DNA of 52,148 nt from JAWVFN01 sp963696625. GTDB lineage: Bacteria; Actinomycetota; Thermoleophilia; Solirubrobacterales; 70-9. The notes below the pieces were generated by a model. It saw nothing but the letters and a program-made list of their open reading frames with translations, was not told where the DNA came from and did not search any database. The stretch is taken from positions 1-52,148 of the forward strand of contig CAVOKZ010000028.1 in NCBI GenBank assembly GCA_963696625.1, in the 5' to 3' direction. The translations under genes and the position numbers were made by a program. This document shows positions 42,850 through 51,571 of the stretch, one piece after another. Position 1 is the stretch's first letter; each line of letters opens with the position of its first letter.

Positions 42850-43626
42850 TCAGGGCACCGGCGGCTCCTTCAGCTGATGCGCGTCGGTGAAGAAATTGCG
42901 CCGCGCGAGGTAGGTCGCGATCAGCGCCGCGATCGAGACGCTGCCGAGCAGCGCGTAGAGCAGGATCAGCTGCAGCCGCACGGCATCGGTCGGGTCGGCG
43001 CCGGCGAGCAGCATGCCGACCATCGTCCCCGGGAAGAAGATCAGCCCCGTCGTCTTGGTCGAGTCGACCAGCGTGATCATCCCCGAGCGCAGGCTGCGGC
43101 GGACGATCGGCGCCACGGCCTGACTCGAGGTCGCCCCGAGCGCCAGCGTCGCCTCGATCTTGGCGCCGTGCTCGCCGACGTCCTCGCCGAGCCGGTTGAG
43201 CGCCACCGCCGACGCGGTCATCGCGTTGCCGATCACCATGCCCCCGACCGGGACGAGGTAGCGCGGCGTCGGGTCGAAGATCCCGAGCGCGACGACCAGT
43301 CCGAGCGTCGTCACCCCCGCCGCGGTCAGCGCGATCAGCAGCGGCACCAGCGCACCCGGCACCCCCTTCGCCCGCGACCGCGCCGTGAGCGCACCGAAGC
43401 CGATCATCACCGCGATCAGCAGCGCGACCAGCCACAGCGAGTCCTCGTCGAAGATCAGCGTGATCACGTAGCCGATCGCGCTGAGCTGGATGAAGGCGCG
43501 GATCGCGGCGACGGCGATGTCGTTCTCGAGCCCGGCGCCGCGCCATCGCGAGATCGCCACCGCGATCGCCACCAGCACGAGGGCGGCGACGGTCTGCTCG
43601 ACCGAGACGTGGATCGAGGAGCTCAA
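42850..43626 (-). CDS. FetB-like (UPF0014) ABC transporter permease
   Basis: 258-aa membrane protein with about seven hydrophobic segments, matching UPF0014/FetB (YbbM): AIRAFIQLSAIGYVITLIF, GGMVIGNAMTASAVALNRL, TLALGATSSQAVAPIVRRSLRSGMIT and TTGLIFFPGTMVGMLLAGADP. In E. coli FetAB is linked to iron export and stress resistance; the substrate here is not evident. It overlaps the ATPase gene (ATGA at 43623-43626). Confidence 0.9.
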   Translation of the reverse strand: MSSSIHVSVEQTVAALVLVAIAVAISRWRGAGLENDIAVAAIRAFIQLSAIGYVITLIFDEDSLWLVALLIAVMIGFGALTARSRAKGVPGALVPLLIALTAAGVTTLGLVVALGIFDPTPRYLVPVGGMVIGNAMTASAVALNRLGEDVGEHGAKIEATLALGATSSQAVAPIVRRSLRSGMITLVDSTKTTGLIFFPGTMVGMLLAGADPTDAVRLQLILLYALLGSVSIAALIATYLARRNFFTDAHQLKEPPVP

Positions 43627-44282
43627 GCGGGGAGCACCTCCGACGCCGGCCCCTGGGCCGCCACACGGCCCGTGTCGATACGGACCACCCAGTCGGCGAG
43701 CCGGCGAGCCTGATCGGCGTCGTGGGTGACCAACACGATCGAGATCCCGAGCCGCTCGCGAAGCTCGACCAGCGTCTCCTCGACCGCAGTTCGCGCCCGC
43801 TCGTCGAGCGCCGAGGTCGGCTCGTCCAGCAACAGGGCCTTGGGCGACAGCGCCAGGGCGCGGGCGAGCATCACGCGCTGCTGCTCACCGACGGAGAGCT
43901 TCGAGGAATCACGCTCGGCAAACGAGGAGTCGAGTCCGGCGAGGTCGAGGCAGTGCTCGAGATCGAAGTCGCGGCCGCACAGCGACGGCCCGTAGGCCAG
44001 GTTGTCGGCGACCGTTCCGTCGAGCAGCGCCGGAAGCTGCGGCACCAGACACGCATCGCGGCGCAGCTCGAGCGGGTCGAGCTCGCGCACGTCGCGCCCC
44101 TCGTAGCTCACGGTCCCCCGCTCGGGATCGACGAGCCGGTTGAGCAGGCGCAGCGTCGTCGACTTGCCGCTGCCGGAGGGACCGAAGAGACAGCTCGTGC
44201 CGTCGCGGAGCTCGGCGCTGACGCCCTTGAGCACGGGTTTGCCCCCGCGGGCGAGGTCTACGTCGCGGAGCTCGAACGGCAC
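43623..44282 (-). CDS. FetA-like ABC transporter ATP-binding protein
   Basis: 219-aa ATPase. Walker A FGPSGSGKST (about 34-43), Q loop LVPQLPALL, signature LSVGEQQRVMLARAL (about 139-153), Walker B ALLLDEPTSALD and H loop LVTHDAD. Forms a complete two-gene transporter with the permease. GTG start at 44282; GATTAT (44289-44294) ends 6 bases upstream. Confidence 0.93.
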   Translation of the reverse strand: MPFELRDVDLARGGKPVLKGVSAELRDGTSCLFGPSGSGKSTTLRLLNRLVDPERGTVSYEGRDVRELDPLELRRDACLVPQLPALLDGTVADNLAYGPSLCGRDFDLEHCLDLAGLDSSFAERDSSKLSVGEQQRVMLARALALSPKALLLDEPTSALDERARTAVEETLVELRERLGISIVLVTHDADQARRLADWVVRIDTGRVAAQGPASEVLPA

Positions 44283-44287
44283 CCGTC

Positions 44288-44294
44288 GATAATC
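44288..44294. promoter_or_regulatory. Shared divergent -10 region (GATAATC)
   Basis: Plus strand GATAAT (44288-44293) ends 6 bases before the ligase GTG at 44300. Minus strand GATTAT (44294-44289) ends 6 bases before the FetA-like GTG at 44282. Within a 17-base gap one AT-rich heptamer appears to serve both directions. Confidence 0.45.
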
Positions 44295-44299
44295 CCAGG

Positions 44300-45277
44300 G
44301 TGGCCGCCGAGGAGCCGTTCCCCGAATCGATGAGCCCGATGCTCGCCAAGACGGGCGAGGTGCCCGTCGGCGAGGAGTGGTCGTTCGAGGTCAAGTGGGA
44401 CGGCGTGCGGGCCCTCGCCTACGCCGACCAGGGGAGGTTCCGGATGACCAGCCGCCGCGGCGAGGAGATCACCCATCGCTACCCCGAGCTCGAGGGGATC
44501 GCCGAGAACCTCGCCGGGCGCTCGGCCGTGATCGACGGCGAGGTCGCCGCCTTCACCGACCGCGGGGTGCCGAGCTTTCAGCTGATCCAGCGGCGGATGG
44601 GGCTGACCGACCCCCGGGTGATCGAGCAGCGCCGGTACGAGACCCCTGTCACCTACGTCATCTTCGACCTCCTCCATCTCGACGGCGAGAGCACCCGGGA
44701 CCTTCCCTACACCGAGCGGCGCGAGCTGCTCGAAGGCCTCGAGCTCGACGGCGACAGCTGGCAGACGCCGGCCAACCACGCAGGCCCCGGCGAGGACCTG
44801 CTCGAGGCGGCGCGTCGCCGCGGGCTCGAGGGCATCGTCTCCAAGCGCAGCGACAGCCCCTACCGGCCGGGCAAGCGAACCGGCGAGTGGCTGAAGAAGC
44901 GGATCTGGAAGCGCCAGGAGTTCGTGATCGGCGGCTACATCCCCGGCGAGGGCAGCCGCAGCGGCCGGGTCGGCTCGCTGCTCGTGGGCTATTGGGACCA
45001 CGACAAGCTCGTCTTCGCCGGTGGGGTCGGCTCCGGGATGAAGGAGGAGGACATCGACGCCCTCAGCAGGGAGTTGAAGTCACGGCGCCGCGAAGACAGC
45101 CCGTTCGAGATCGGTGCCCCGCGCGGCCCCAAGGCCCGGCGGGCCGTCTACTGCGAGCCCGAGCTCGTCTGCGAAGTCTCCTGGAGCGAGTGGACCGACC
45201 AGGGCACCCTGCGCCAGCCGGCGTTCAAGGGCATGCGCGTCGACAAGGACTCGCGGGACGTTGTGCGCGAGGTCTGA
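44300..45277 (+). CDS. ATP-dependent DNA ligase, LigD ligase-domain type
   Basis: 325-aa stand-alone ligase of bacterial end joining. Adenylation lysine K32 is in FEVKWDGVRALAY, then motif III-like YVIFDLLHLDG, motif IV EGIVSKRSDSPYRPGKRTGEWLKKR and a C-terminal OB domain with FVIGGYIPGEGSRSGRVGSLLVG and GTLRQPAFKGMR. It corresponds to the ligase part of LigD without polymerase or phosphoesterase domains. GTG 44300. It is followed by the small antisense gene, ku and the polymerase gene. Confidence 0.92.
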   Translation: MAAEEPFPESMSPMLAKTGEVPVGEEWSFEVKWDGVRALAYADQGRFRMTSRRGEEITHRYPELEGIAENLAGRSAVIDGEVAAFTDRGVPSFQLIQRRMGLTDPRVIEQRRYETPVTYVIFDLLHLDGESTRDLPYTERRELLEGLELDGDSWQTPANHAGPGEDLLEAARRRGLEGIVSKRSDSPYRPGKRTGEWLKKRIWKRQEFVIGGYIPGEGSRSGRVGSLLVGYWDHDKLVFAGGVGSGMKEEDIDALSRELKSRRREDSPFEIGAPRGPKARRAVYCEPELVCEVSWSEWTDQGTLRQPAFKGMRVDKDSRDVVREV

Positions 45278-45292
45278 GTCAGTCCTCGTTGG

Positions 45293-45463
45293 TCACTTCT
45301 TGCGTGCGGCGCCCGCGAGCAGATGCAGCTTGCGGCTGAGCTCGATCGTCTCGGCCAGGTTGACGCTGAGCGGGCGCTTGCCGTCTTCGCGCAAGCGGCG
45401 TCGACGGACCGTCTCAGGGTCTGCGGCGATCCTCAGCGCGCGCTCGCGTGTCAGATCTTCCAT
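45293..45463 (-). CDS. Small basic protein between ligase and ku genes
   Basis: 56 aa from ATG 45463: MEDLTRERALRIAADPETVR, then a basic RRRRLREDGKR stretch, an amphipathic helix (VNLAETIELSRKLHLL) and a basic end. TACCAT (45472-45477) ends 8 bases before this ATG, matching other starts in the window and arguing against longer upstream starts. I do not recognise the family. Its place in the NHEJ cluster suggests, but does not show, a DNA-repair link. Confidence 0.55.
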   Translation of the reverse strand: MEDLTRERALRIAADPETVRRRRLREDGKRPLSVNLAETIELSRKLHLLAGAARKK

Positions 45464-45471
45464 CCCTGCGA

Positions 45472-45477
45472 ATGGTA
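45472..45477 (-). promoter_or_regulatory. Candidate -10 (TACCAT) for the small NHEJ-locus gene
   Basis: TACCAT ends 8 bases before ATG 45463, within the 107-base divergent region to ku. Confidence 0.4.
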
Positions 45478-45570
45478 GGTGAGATGCAAGCCGCCACCCA
45501 CGGTTTCCCCGATGTCCGTCGAAGGTACCCTCCGAGCGATGAGTCTTCGACCTTCGACCGGTTAGGGACG

Positions 45571-46515
45571 ATGGCCAGAGCAATCTGGAGTGGATCGATC
45601 AGCTTCGGGCTCCTCAACGTGCCCGTGAAGCTCTACAGCGCGGTTTCCTCGCAGAACGTCAAGTTCCGGGAGCTGCGCGAGAGCGACGGATCCCGCGTGC
45701 GTCACAAGCGAGTGGCGGAGACCGACGGTAAGGAGGTCCCCTACGAGAAGATCGTCAAGGGGTATGAGTTCGCGCCCGAGCAGTACGTCGTGCTCACCCG
45801 CGACGAGCTCGCCGCGCTCGAGCCGCAGAAGACCAAGGCGGTCGAGATCGAGGACTTCGTCGACCTCGACGAGATCGACCCGATCTACTTCGCAAGCCCC
45901 TATTACCTCGGCCCCGACAAGGGCGCCGAGAAGGCCTACGCCCTGCTCGTCAACGCCATGCGCGACGCCCACAAGGTGGCGATCGGCCGCTTCGTGCTGC
46001 GCAACAAGGAGCACCTCGCGGCGATCCGCCCGATGGAGTCCGAAGACGTGCTGACCCTGGCGACGATGCGCTTCCACGACGAGGTGACGACTCCGAAGGA
46101 CGTCGGCCCCGAGGTCGTCGGCTCCGAGAAGCCGCCCAAGCCCGCGGCCCGCGAGCTCGAGATGGCCAAGCAGCTGATCGAGTCCCTCTCCACCGACTTC
46201 GAGCCGAGCAAGTACCGCGACGAGTACCGCGAGGAGCTGATCTCGCTGCTCGACCGCAAGGCCCACGGAGAGCACGTCGTCTCCACCGCCCCCGAGGAGC
46301 CGAAGCCGACCAAGGCACCGGACCTGATGGCCGCGCTCGAGGAGAGCCTCGCGTCGATCAAGAGCGAGGAGGCGTCAGCCTCCGCATCGGTGAAGTCGGC
46401 GAAGGCGAAGTCTTCGGGCAATGGCGCCAAGCCCGCCAAGAAGAAGAGGGCCAAGAAGCCGACTGCGAAGAAGAAGCCGGCCGCGAAGCGCAAGGCCAAG
46501 GCTGGCTCCAAGTAA
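45571..46515 (+). CDS. ku: DNA end-binding protein Ku
   Basis: 314-aa bacterial Ku homodimer subunit that holds double-strand break ends. The core starts ARAIWSGSISFGLLNVPVKLYSA (2-24) and includes VRHKRVAETDGKEVPYEKIVKGYE and KPYYL-like FASPYYLGPDKGAEKAYALL. A long Lys/Ala-rich C-terminal tail (about 265-314) follows; such tails bind DNA and recruit LigD. ATG 45571. The last 95 bases overlap the only conventional start of the polymerase gene in another frame. Confidence 0.96.
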   Translation: MARAIWSGSISFGLLNVPVKLYSAVSSQNVKFRELRESDGSRVRHKRVAETDGKEVPYEKIVKGYEFAPEQYVVLTRDELAALEPQKTKAVEIEDFVDLDEIDPIYFASPYYLGPDKGAEKAYALLVNAMRDAHKVAIGRFVLRNKEHLAAIRPMESEDVLTLATMRFHDEVTTPKDVGPEVVGSEKPPKPAARELEMAKQLIESLSTDFEPSKYRDEYREELISLLDRKAHGEHVVSTAPEEPKPTKAPDLMAALEESLASIKSEEASASASVKSAKAKSSGNGAKPAKKKRAKKPTAKKKPAAKRKAKAGSK

Positions 46516-47443
46516 GGGCAACCTGGTCGAGGTCGACGGCCACCGGCTGTCGCTGACCAACCTCGACAAGGTCATGTACCCGTCGACGGGTACGACCAAG
46601 GGCGAGGTCATCGACTACTACGCCCGCATCGCCGAGCTGATGGTCCCCCACCTCAAGGGCCGGCCGATCACCCTGCGGCGGTTCCCCAACGGCGTCGGCG
46701 GCGAGCGCGCCTTCTTCGAGAAGCGCTGCCCCGAGCACCGGCCGTCGTGGGTGAAGACGACCAAGGTCTTCGTCAGCGCCAAGCACGGCAAGGTCGACTT
46801 CTGCCGCTGCGAGGACCGCGCGACCCTGACCTGGATGGCGCAGCTCGCCTCGATCGAGATCCACCCCTCGCTGTCGCTCGGGCGCGCGATCAAGCGGCCG
46901 ACCGCTCTCGCCTTCGACCTCGACCCCGGCGAGCCCGCCGGGCTGCTCGAGTGCTCCCAGGTGGCGCTGCGGGTAAAGGCGCTCTTCGACTCCTTCGGCC
47001 TCGAGAGCTTCCCCAAGTCATCCGGCGGCTTCGGCATGCAGGTCTACGTGCCGCTCAACAACGAGAAGGCACGCTACGAGCAGACCAAGCCGTTCGCCCA
47101 GGCCGTCGGCCAGCTTCTCGAGAAGGAGACCCCGGACAAGGTGACCTCGCAGATGAAGCGCGCTCTCCGCGAGGGCAAGGTCTTCGTCGACTGGTCCCAG
47201 AACGACGAGCACAAGACGACGATCGCGGTCTACTCGATGCGCGCTCGTGAGCGCCCGACGGCCTCGGCGCCGCTCGAATGGAAGGAGGTCGAGCGCGCCG
47301 CGAAGACGGGAAAGGCAGACGGCCTCAAGTTCGAGTTCGGCGACCTGCTGAAACGCGTCTCCAAGAAGGGCGACCTCTTCGCCCCGGTCCTCGAGCTCTC
47401 CCAGAAGCTGCCGAGGCTCGACGGACTCGCAGAAGCCGACTAG
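46421..47443 (+). CDS. LigD-type primase-polymerase (NHEJ polymerase domain)
   Basis: Up to 340 aa; archaeo-eukaryotic primase-like polymerase that fills gaps during end joining. The conserved domain starts VEVDGHRLSLTNLDKVMYPSTG and has FDLDPG with the catalytic aspartates, FPKSSGGFGMQVYVPL, and FVDWSQNDEHKTTIAVYSMRARERPTAS. The only ATG/GTG/TTG in frame before the domain is ATG 46421 inside ku, which adds an Arg-rich extension of about 35 residues. CTG codons at 46499 and 46524, near the ku stop, are alternatives, with reinitiation after Ku. No phosphoesterase domain is attached. Confidence 0.88.
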   Translation: MAPSPPRRRGPRSRLRRRSRPRSARPRLAPSKGNLVEVDGHRLSLTNLDKVMYPSTGTTKGEVIDYYARIAELMVPHLKGRPITLRRFPNGVGGERAFFEKRCPEHRPSWVKTTKVFVSAKHGKVDFCRCEDRATLTWMAQLASIEIHPSLSLGRAIKRPTALAFDLDPGEPAGLLECSQVALRVKALFDSFGLESFPKSSGGFGMQVYVPLNNEKARYEQTKPFAQAVGQLLEKETPDKVTSQMKRALREGKVFVDWSQNDEHKTTIAVYSMRARERPTASAPLEWKEVERAAKTGKADGLKFEFGDLLKRVSKKGDLFAPVLELSQKLPRLDGLAEAD

Positions 47444-47461
47444 AACCGTCACGAAAACCAA

Positions 47462-47478
47462 CCGGGGTCAGACCCCGG
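47462..47478. repeat. Palindrome CCGGGGTCAGACCCCGG
   Basis: Near-perfect 17-base palindrome of the GGGGTCAGACCCC family between the polymerase and epimerase genes. It is followed 9 bases later by TGTCACAG (47488-47495), which coincides with the candidate ECF41 -35 box. Confidence 0.9.
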
Positions 47479-47487
47479 ACTGAGGGC

Positions 47488-47513
47488 TGTCACAGAACCG
47501 CGCCTGTCTCGTC
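47488..47513 (+). promoter_or_regulatory. Candidate ECF41 promoter (TGTCACA-N15-CGTC)
   Basis: TGTCACA (47488-47494), 15 bases, then CGTC (47510-47513), 31 bases before the epimerase start. It matches the ECF41 target consensus as I recall it (TGTCACA, about 16 bases, CGTC), and an ECF41 sigma gene lies downstream. Caveat: TGTCACAG also follows two other copies of the palindromic repeat, but only this one has CGTC at the right distance. Confidence 0.65.
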
Positions 47514-47544
47514 CTAGTGGGTAGGACACATGAAAGGAGCAACC

Positions 47545-48497
47545 ATGAAGATCTTCGTAGCGGGCGCCACAGGAGCGCTCGGAAAGCAACTGGTTCCCAA
47601 GCTCGTCGCCAACGGGCACGACGTGGTCGGGATGACCCACAGCCCCGACAAGCAGGATGCGATCCGCGCCCTCGGGGCGCGCCCGGTGCTCGCCGACGGC
47701 CTCGACGCCGAGGCCGTCGGCGCAGCCGTCGCCGAGGCCGAGCCCGAGGTCGTCGTCCACCAGATGACCGCGCTCAGCGGCGAGATGGACCCGCGCGACT
47801 TCGCAAAGACGTTCGCCGAGACGAACCGGCTGAGGACCGAAGGGCTCGACAACCTGCCGGCGGCCGCCAGGGCGGTCGGCGCCAAGCTGTTCGTCGCCCA
47901 GAGCTTCGCCGGCTGGCCGTTCGCACGGATCGGCGGCCCCGTTAAGACCGAGGAGGACCCGCTCGACGAGCATCCTCCGGAGGCGGTCCGCGAGACGTTG
48001 GAGGCGATCAAGCGCCTCGAAGAGGTCGTCACCAACGCCGAGGGCATCGAGGGCATCGCGCTCCGCTATGTCAGCTTCTACGGCCCCGGCACCTCGCTCA
48101 GCCTCGACCCGCCCGGCCAGCAGACGCAGGCGCTGCTCGACCGCAAGCTGCCGGTCGTCGGCAAGGGAACCGGCGTCTGGTCGCTGATCCACATCGCCGA
48201 CGCCGCCGACGCCACGGTCGCGGCGATCGAGCACGGCAAGCCCGGCGTCTACCAGGTCGCCGACGACGAGCCGGCCCGCGTCGCAGAGATGCTGCCGGCG
48301 CTCGCGGAGGCGGCGGGCGCCAAGCCGCCTCGCCACATCCCCGCTGGCTCGGTCGCCTGTTTGCCGGTGAGCCCGCGGTCGTGATGATGACCGAGATTCG
48401 CGGCGCCGCGAACGAGAAGGCAAAGCGGGAGCTCGGCTGGACCCCGGCGCATCCAAGCTGGCGAGAGGGCTTCGGCGGAAGAGCAGCGGCCGCATGA
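47545..48497 (+). pseudogene. NAD(P)-dependent epimerase/dehydratase, frameshifted near the 3' end
   Basis: Extended SDR protein and usual partner of ECF41 sigma factors. Start at ATG 47545 after AAAGGAG (5-base spacing), rather than ATG 47530. NAD-binding FVAGATGALGKQLVPKL is at residues 4-20, and the active-site region is RYVSFYGPG. The open frame ends at 48384 with a non-family tail (GSVACLPVSPRS). Loss of one base near 48343-48345 explains this: the next frame continues WLGRLFAGEPAVVMMTEIRG, ANEKAKRELGWTPAHPSWREGF and stops at 48497, overlapping the sigma ATG as ATGA. Either a real frameshift or a sequence error. Confidence 0.85.
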
Positions 48498-49292
48498 CCG
48501 AGGCCGAGGCGCTGGTCGAGGAGCTGCGGCCGGTGGCCTTCGGCGTCGCGTACCGCATGCTCGGCGAGGTCAGCGGCGCCGAGGACATCGCCCAGGAAGC
48601 GACGTTGCGGCTGCACGCCGCCGTGGAGCGCGGCGAGGAGATCTCCTCGCCGCGCGCCTACGTCGCGACGATCGCCACCCGCCTGGCGATCGACGAGCTG
48701 CGCTCGGCGCGCAAGCGCCGCGAGACCTACGTCGGCGAGTGGATGCCCGAGCCGCTGGTCACCAACCCGGGTGACGACCCCGCCGTGCAGACCGAGAATG
48801 CCGACGAGCTCTCGCTCGCGTTCCTGGTCGTGCTGGAGCAGCTGACGCCCGAGCAGCGCGCCGCCTTCCTCCTCCACGACGCCTTCGACTACGACTACGT
48901 CGAGGTCGCCGAGATCGTCGGCACCAGCGAGCAGAACGCCCGCCAGCTCGTCGCGCGCGCGCGGCGCTGGGTCAAGGACGAGCGGCCTCGCTTCGAGGCC
49001 TCTGAGGCCCCCCGCGCTCGCGCGCATGGTGAGCGGCCGGACAAGGGTTCGCAAGCTGCTCGGCAACTGGGGCAAGGCGGTGGAGCGCATCGGTGCGATC
49101 ACGATCGAGCGCGTCGACGTCAACGGCCAGCCCGGCGCGCGCTTCCTCGCCCCCGACGGCAAGCTGATCAACGTGATGGCGCTCGATATCGCCGACGGCC
49201 ACATTCAGGCCATCCGCTCGATCGTCAACCCCGACAAGCTCGGCCACCTGGGCGAGCCCGTCGACCTCAAGGCTCTGCTGAAGCGTCGCTAG
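48494..49292 (+). pseudogene. ECF41-type sigma factor with deletion and frame change in the SnoaL-like domain
   Basis: Residues 1-170 form sigma-2 (FGVAYRMLGEVSGAEDIAQEA), the ECF41 linker motif WMPEP (83-87) and sigma-4 (LTPEQRAAFLLHDAF...SEQNARQLVARARR), ending PRFEAS near 49003. ECF41 proteins continue with a SnoaL-like domain carrying DGGGK and NPDKL motifs. Here about 35-40 residues, including DGGGK, are absent, and after APRARA the homology moves to the +1 frame: VSGRTRVRKLLGNWGKA...VNGQPGARFL...SIVNPDKLGHLGEP, stop 49292. Taken as one disrupted gene. The C-terminal extension normally modulates activity, so loss could change rather than abolish function. Confidence 0.8.
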
Positions 49293-50805
49293 AGCGGCTG
49301 GCGCACGACCGGCTTGCGCGCGGCCTTGACCTCGTCGAGGCGGCGCACAGGCGTCGTGTAGGGCGCGTTGCGGGCGATCTCCGGGTCCTCCTCGGCTTCG
49401 GCGAGGATCTGCTCGATCGCCCCGGCGAACGCGTCGAGGGTCTCGCGGGTCTCGGTCTCGGTCGGCTCGATCATCAGCGCCTCGTCGACGAGCAGCGGGA
49501 AGTAGACGGTCGGCGGGTGCATACCGAAGTCGAGCAGGCGCTTGGCGATGTCGAGGGTCTTGATCCCGAGCTGCTTCGACGCCGGGCCGCCGGAGAGGAC
49601 GAACTCGTGCATGCAGGTGCGCTCGTAGGCAACCGGCAGGTACTTGCCGGCGCGGCCCTCCGAGAGCCTCTTCATCAGGTAGTTGGCGTTGAGAACAGCG
49701 GTCTCCGAGGCCTCGGTGAGGCCGTCGCCGCCGAGGCTGAGGATGTAAGCGTAGGAGCGGACGAAGACGCCGAAGTTGCCGGCGAAGCCGCGCAGGCGCC
49801 CGATCGACTTGGGCTCGTCGGTGACGAGGTCGAAGGCCGGCCCCGAGCCGTTGCCGCCCTCCGTGCGGGCGATCCGGGGCACCGGCAGGAACGGCGCGAT
49901 GCGGTCGGAGACCGCGATCGGACCGGCCCCGGGGCCGCCGCCGCCGTGGGGCTGCGAGAACGACTTGTGGAGGTTGACGTGGACGATGTCGAAGCCCATG
50001 TCGCCGGGGCGCGAGTGGCCCATGACCGCGTTGAGGTTGGCGCCGTCGTAGTAGAGGGTCGCCCCCACCCCGTGCATGATCTCGGCGATCTCGGTGATGT
50101 TCTGGTCGAAGAGCCCGAGCGTGTTGGGGTTGGTCAGCATCAGGCAGGCGACGTCCTCGTCGGCCTTGGCCCGCAGGTCGTCGATGTCGACGCCGCCGTC
50201 TTCGGCGGTCGCGACCTTGACCACCTCGAAGCCGGCCATCGTCACCGACGCCGGGTTGGTGCCGTGGGAGGTGTCGGGGGTCAGCACCTTGTGCCGCTGC
50301 TCGCCCTTGTCGGCGTGGTAGGCGCGGGTCAGCAGCAGCCCGGCGAGCTCGCCATGGGACCCCGCCGAGGGCTGCAGTGAGACGTGGGGCAGCCCGCAGA
50401 TCTCAGACAGCGCCCGCTCGAGGTTCCACATCAGCTCGAGGGCGCCCTGGGCGCGCTTCGGGTCCTGGGCCGGGTGCAGCCGCGCGTGGCCCGGCAGCGC
50501 CGCGACCTTCTCGTTCAGCCGCGGGTTGTGCTTCATCGTGCACGAGCCGAGCGGGTAGAAGCCGGTGTCGAGGTCGAAGTTGCGGCGCGAGATGCGGTTG
50601 TAGTGGCGGACGATCTCGGGCTCGGCGATCTCGGGCAGCGCCGCGGGCTCGGCGCGCAGGAGCCTCTCCGGGATCAGCTCCGAGATCGGCGTCTCGGGCA
50701 CGTCGGTCGCGGGAAGCTGGGCCGCGCGGCGCCCCGGGGTCGACTTCTCGAAGATCGTCGTCGCCGGGTCCTTCTGCATCGGCGTCTCGGTGATCGTCGG
50801 CAGCG

Positions 50806-50809
<4 letters not shown>
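49289..50809 (-). CDS. gcvPB: Glycine dehydrogenase (decarboxylating) subunit 2
   Basis: 506-aa PLP subunit of the P-protein of the glycine cleavage system. Signatures: PLGSCTMKHNPRLNEK (about 86-101), QPSAGSHGELAGLL, GANLNAVMG and the PLP-lysine region HVNLHKSFSQPHGGGGPG. GTG 50809 overlaps the gcvPA stop (GTGA), the normal split-P-protein order. The stop shares CTAG with the sigma gene. Confidence 0.95.

Positions 50810-51571
<762 letters not shown>

Noticed and set aside
48494..50380. A 628-aa continuous frame starting with the sigma factor
   Set aside because: Homology ends near residue 170; the rest runs antisense through gcvPB. The true C-terminal domain is in another frame and stops at 49292.
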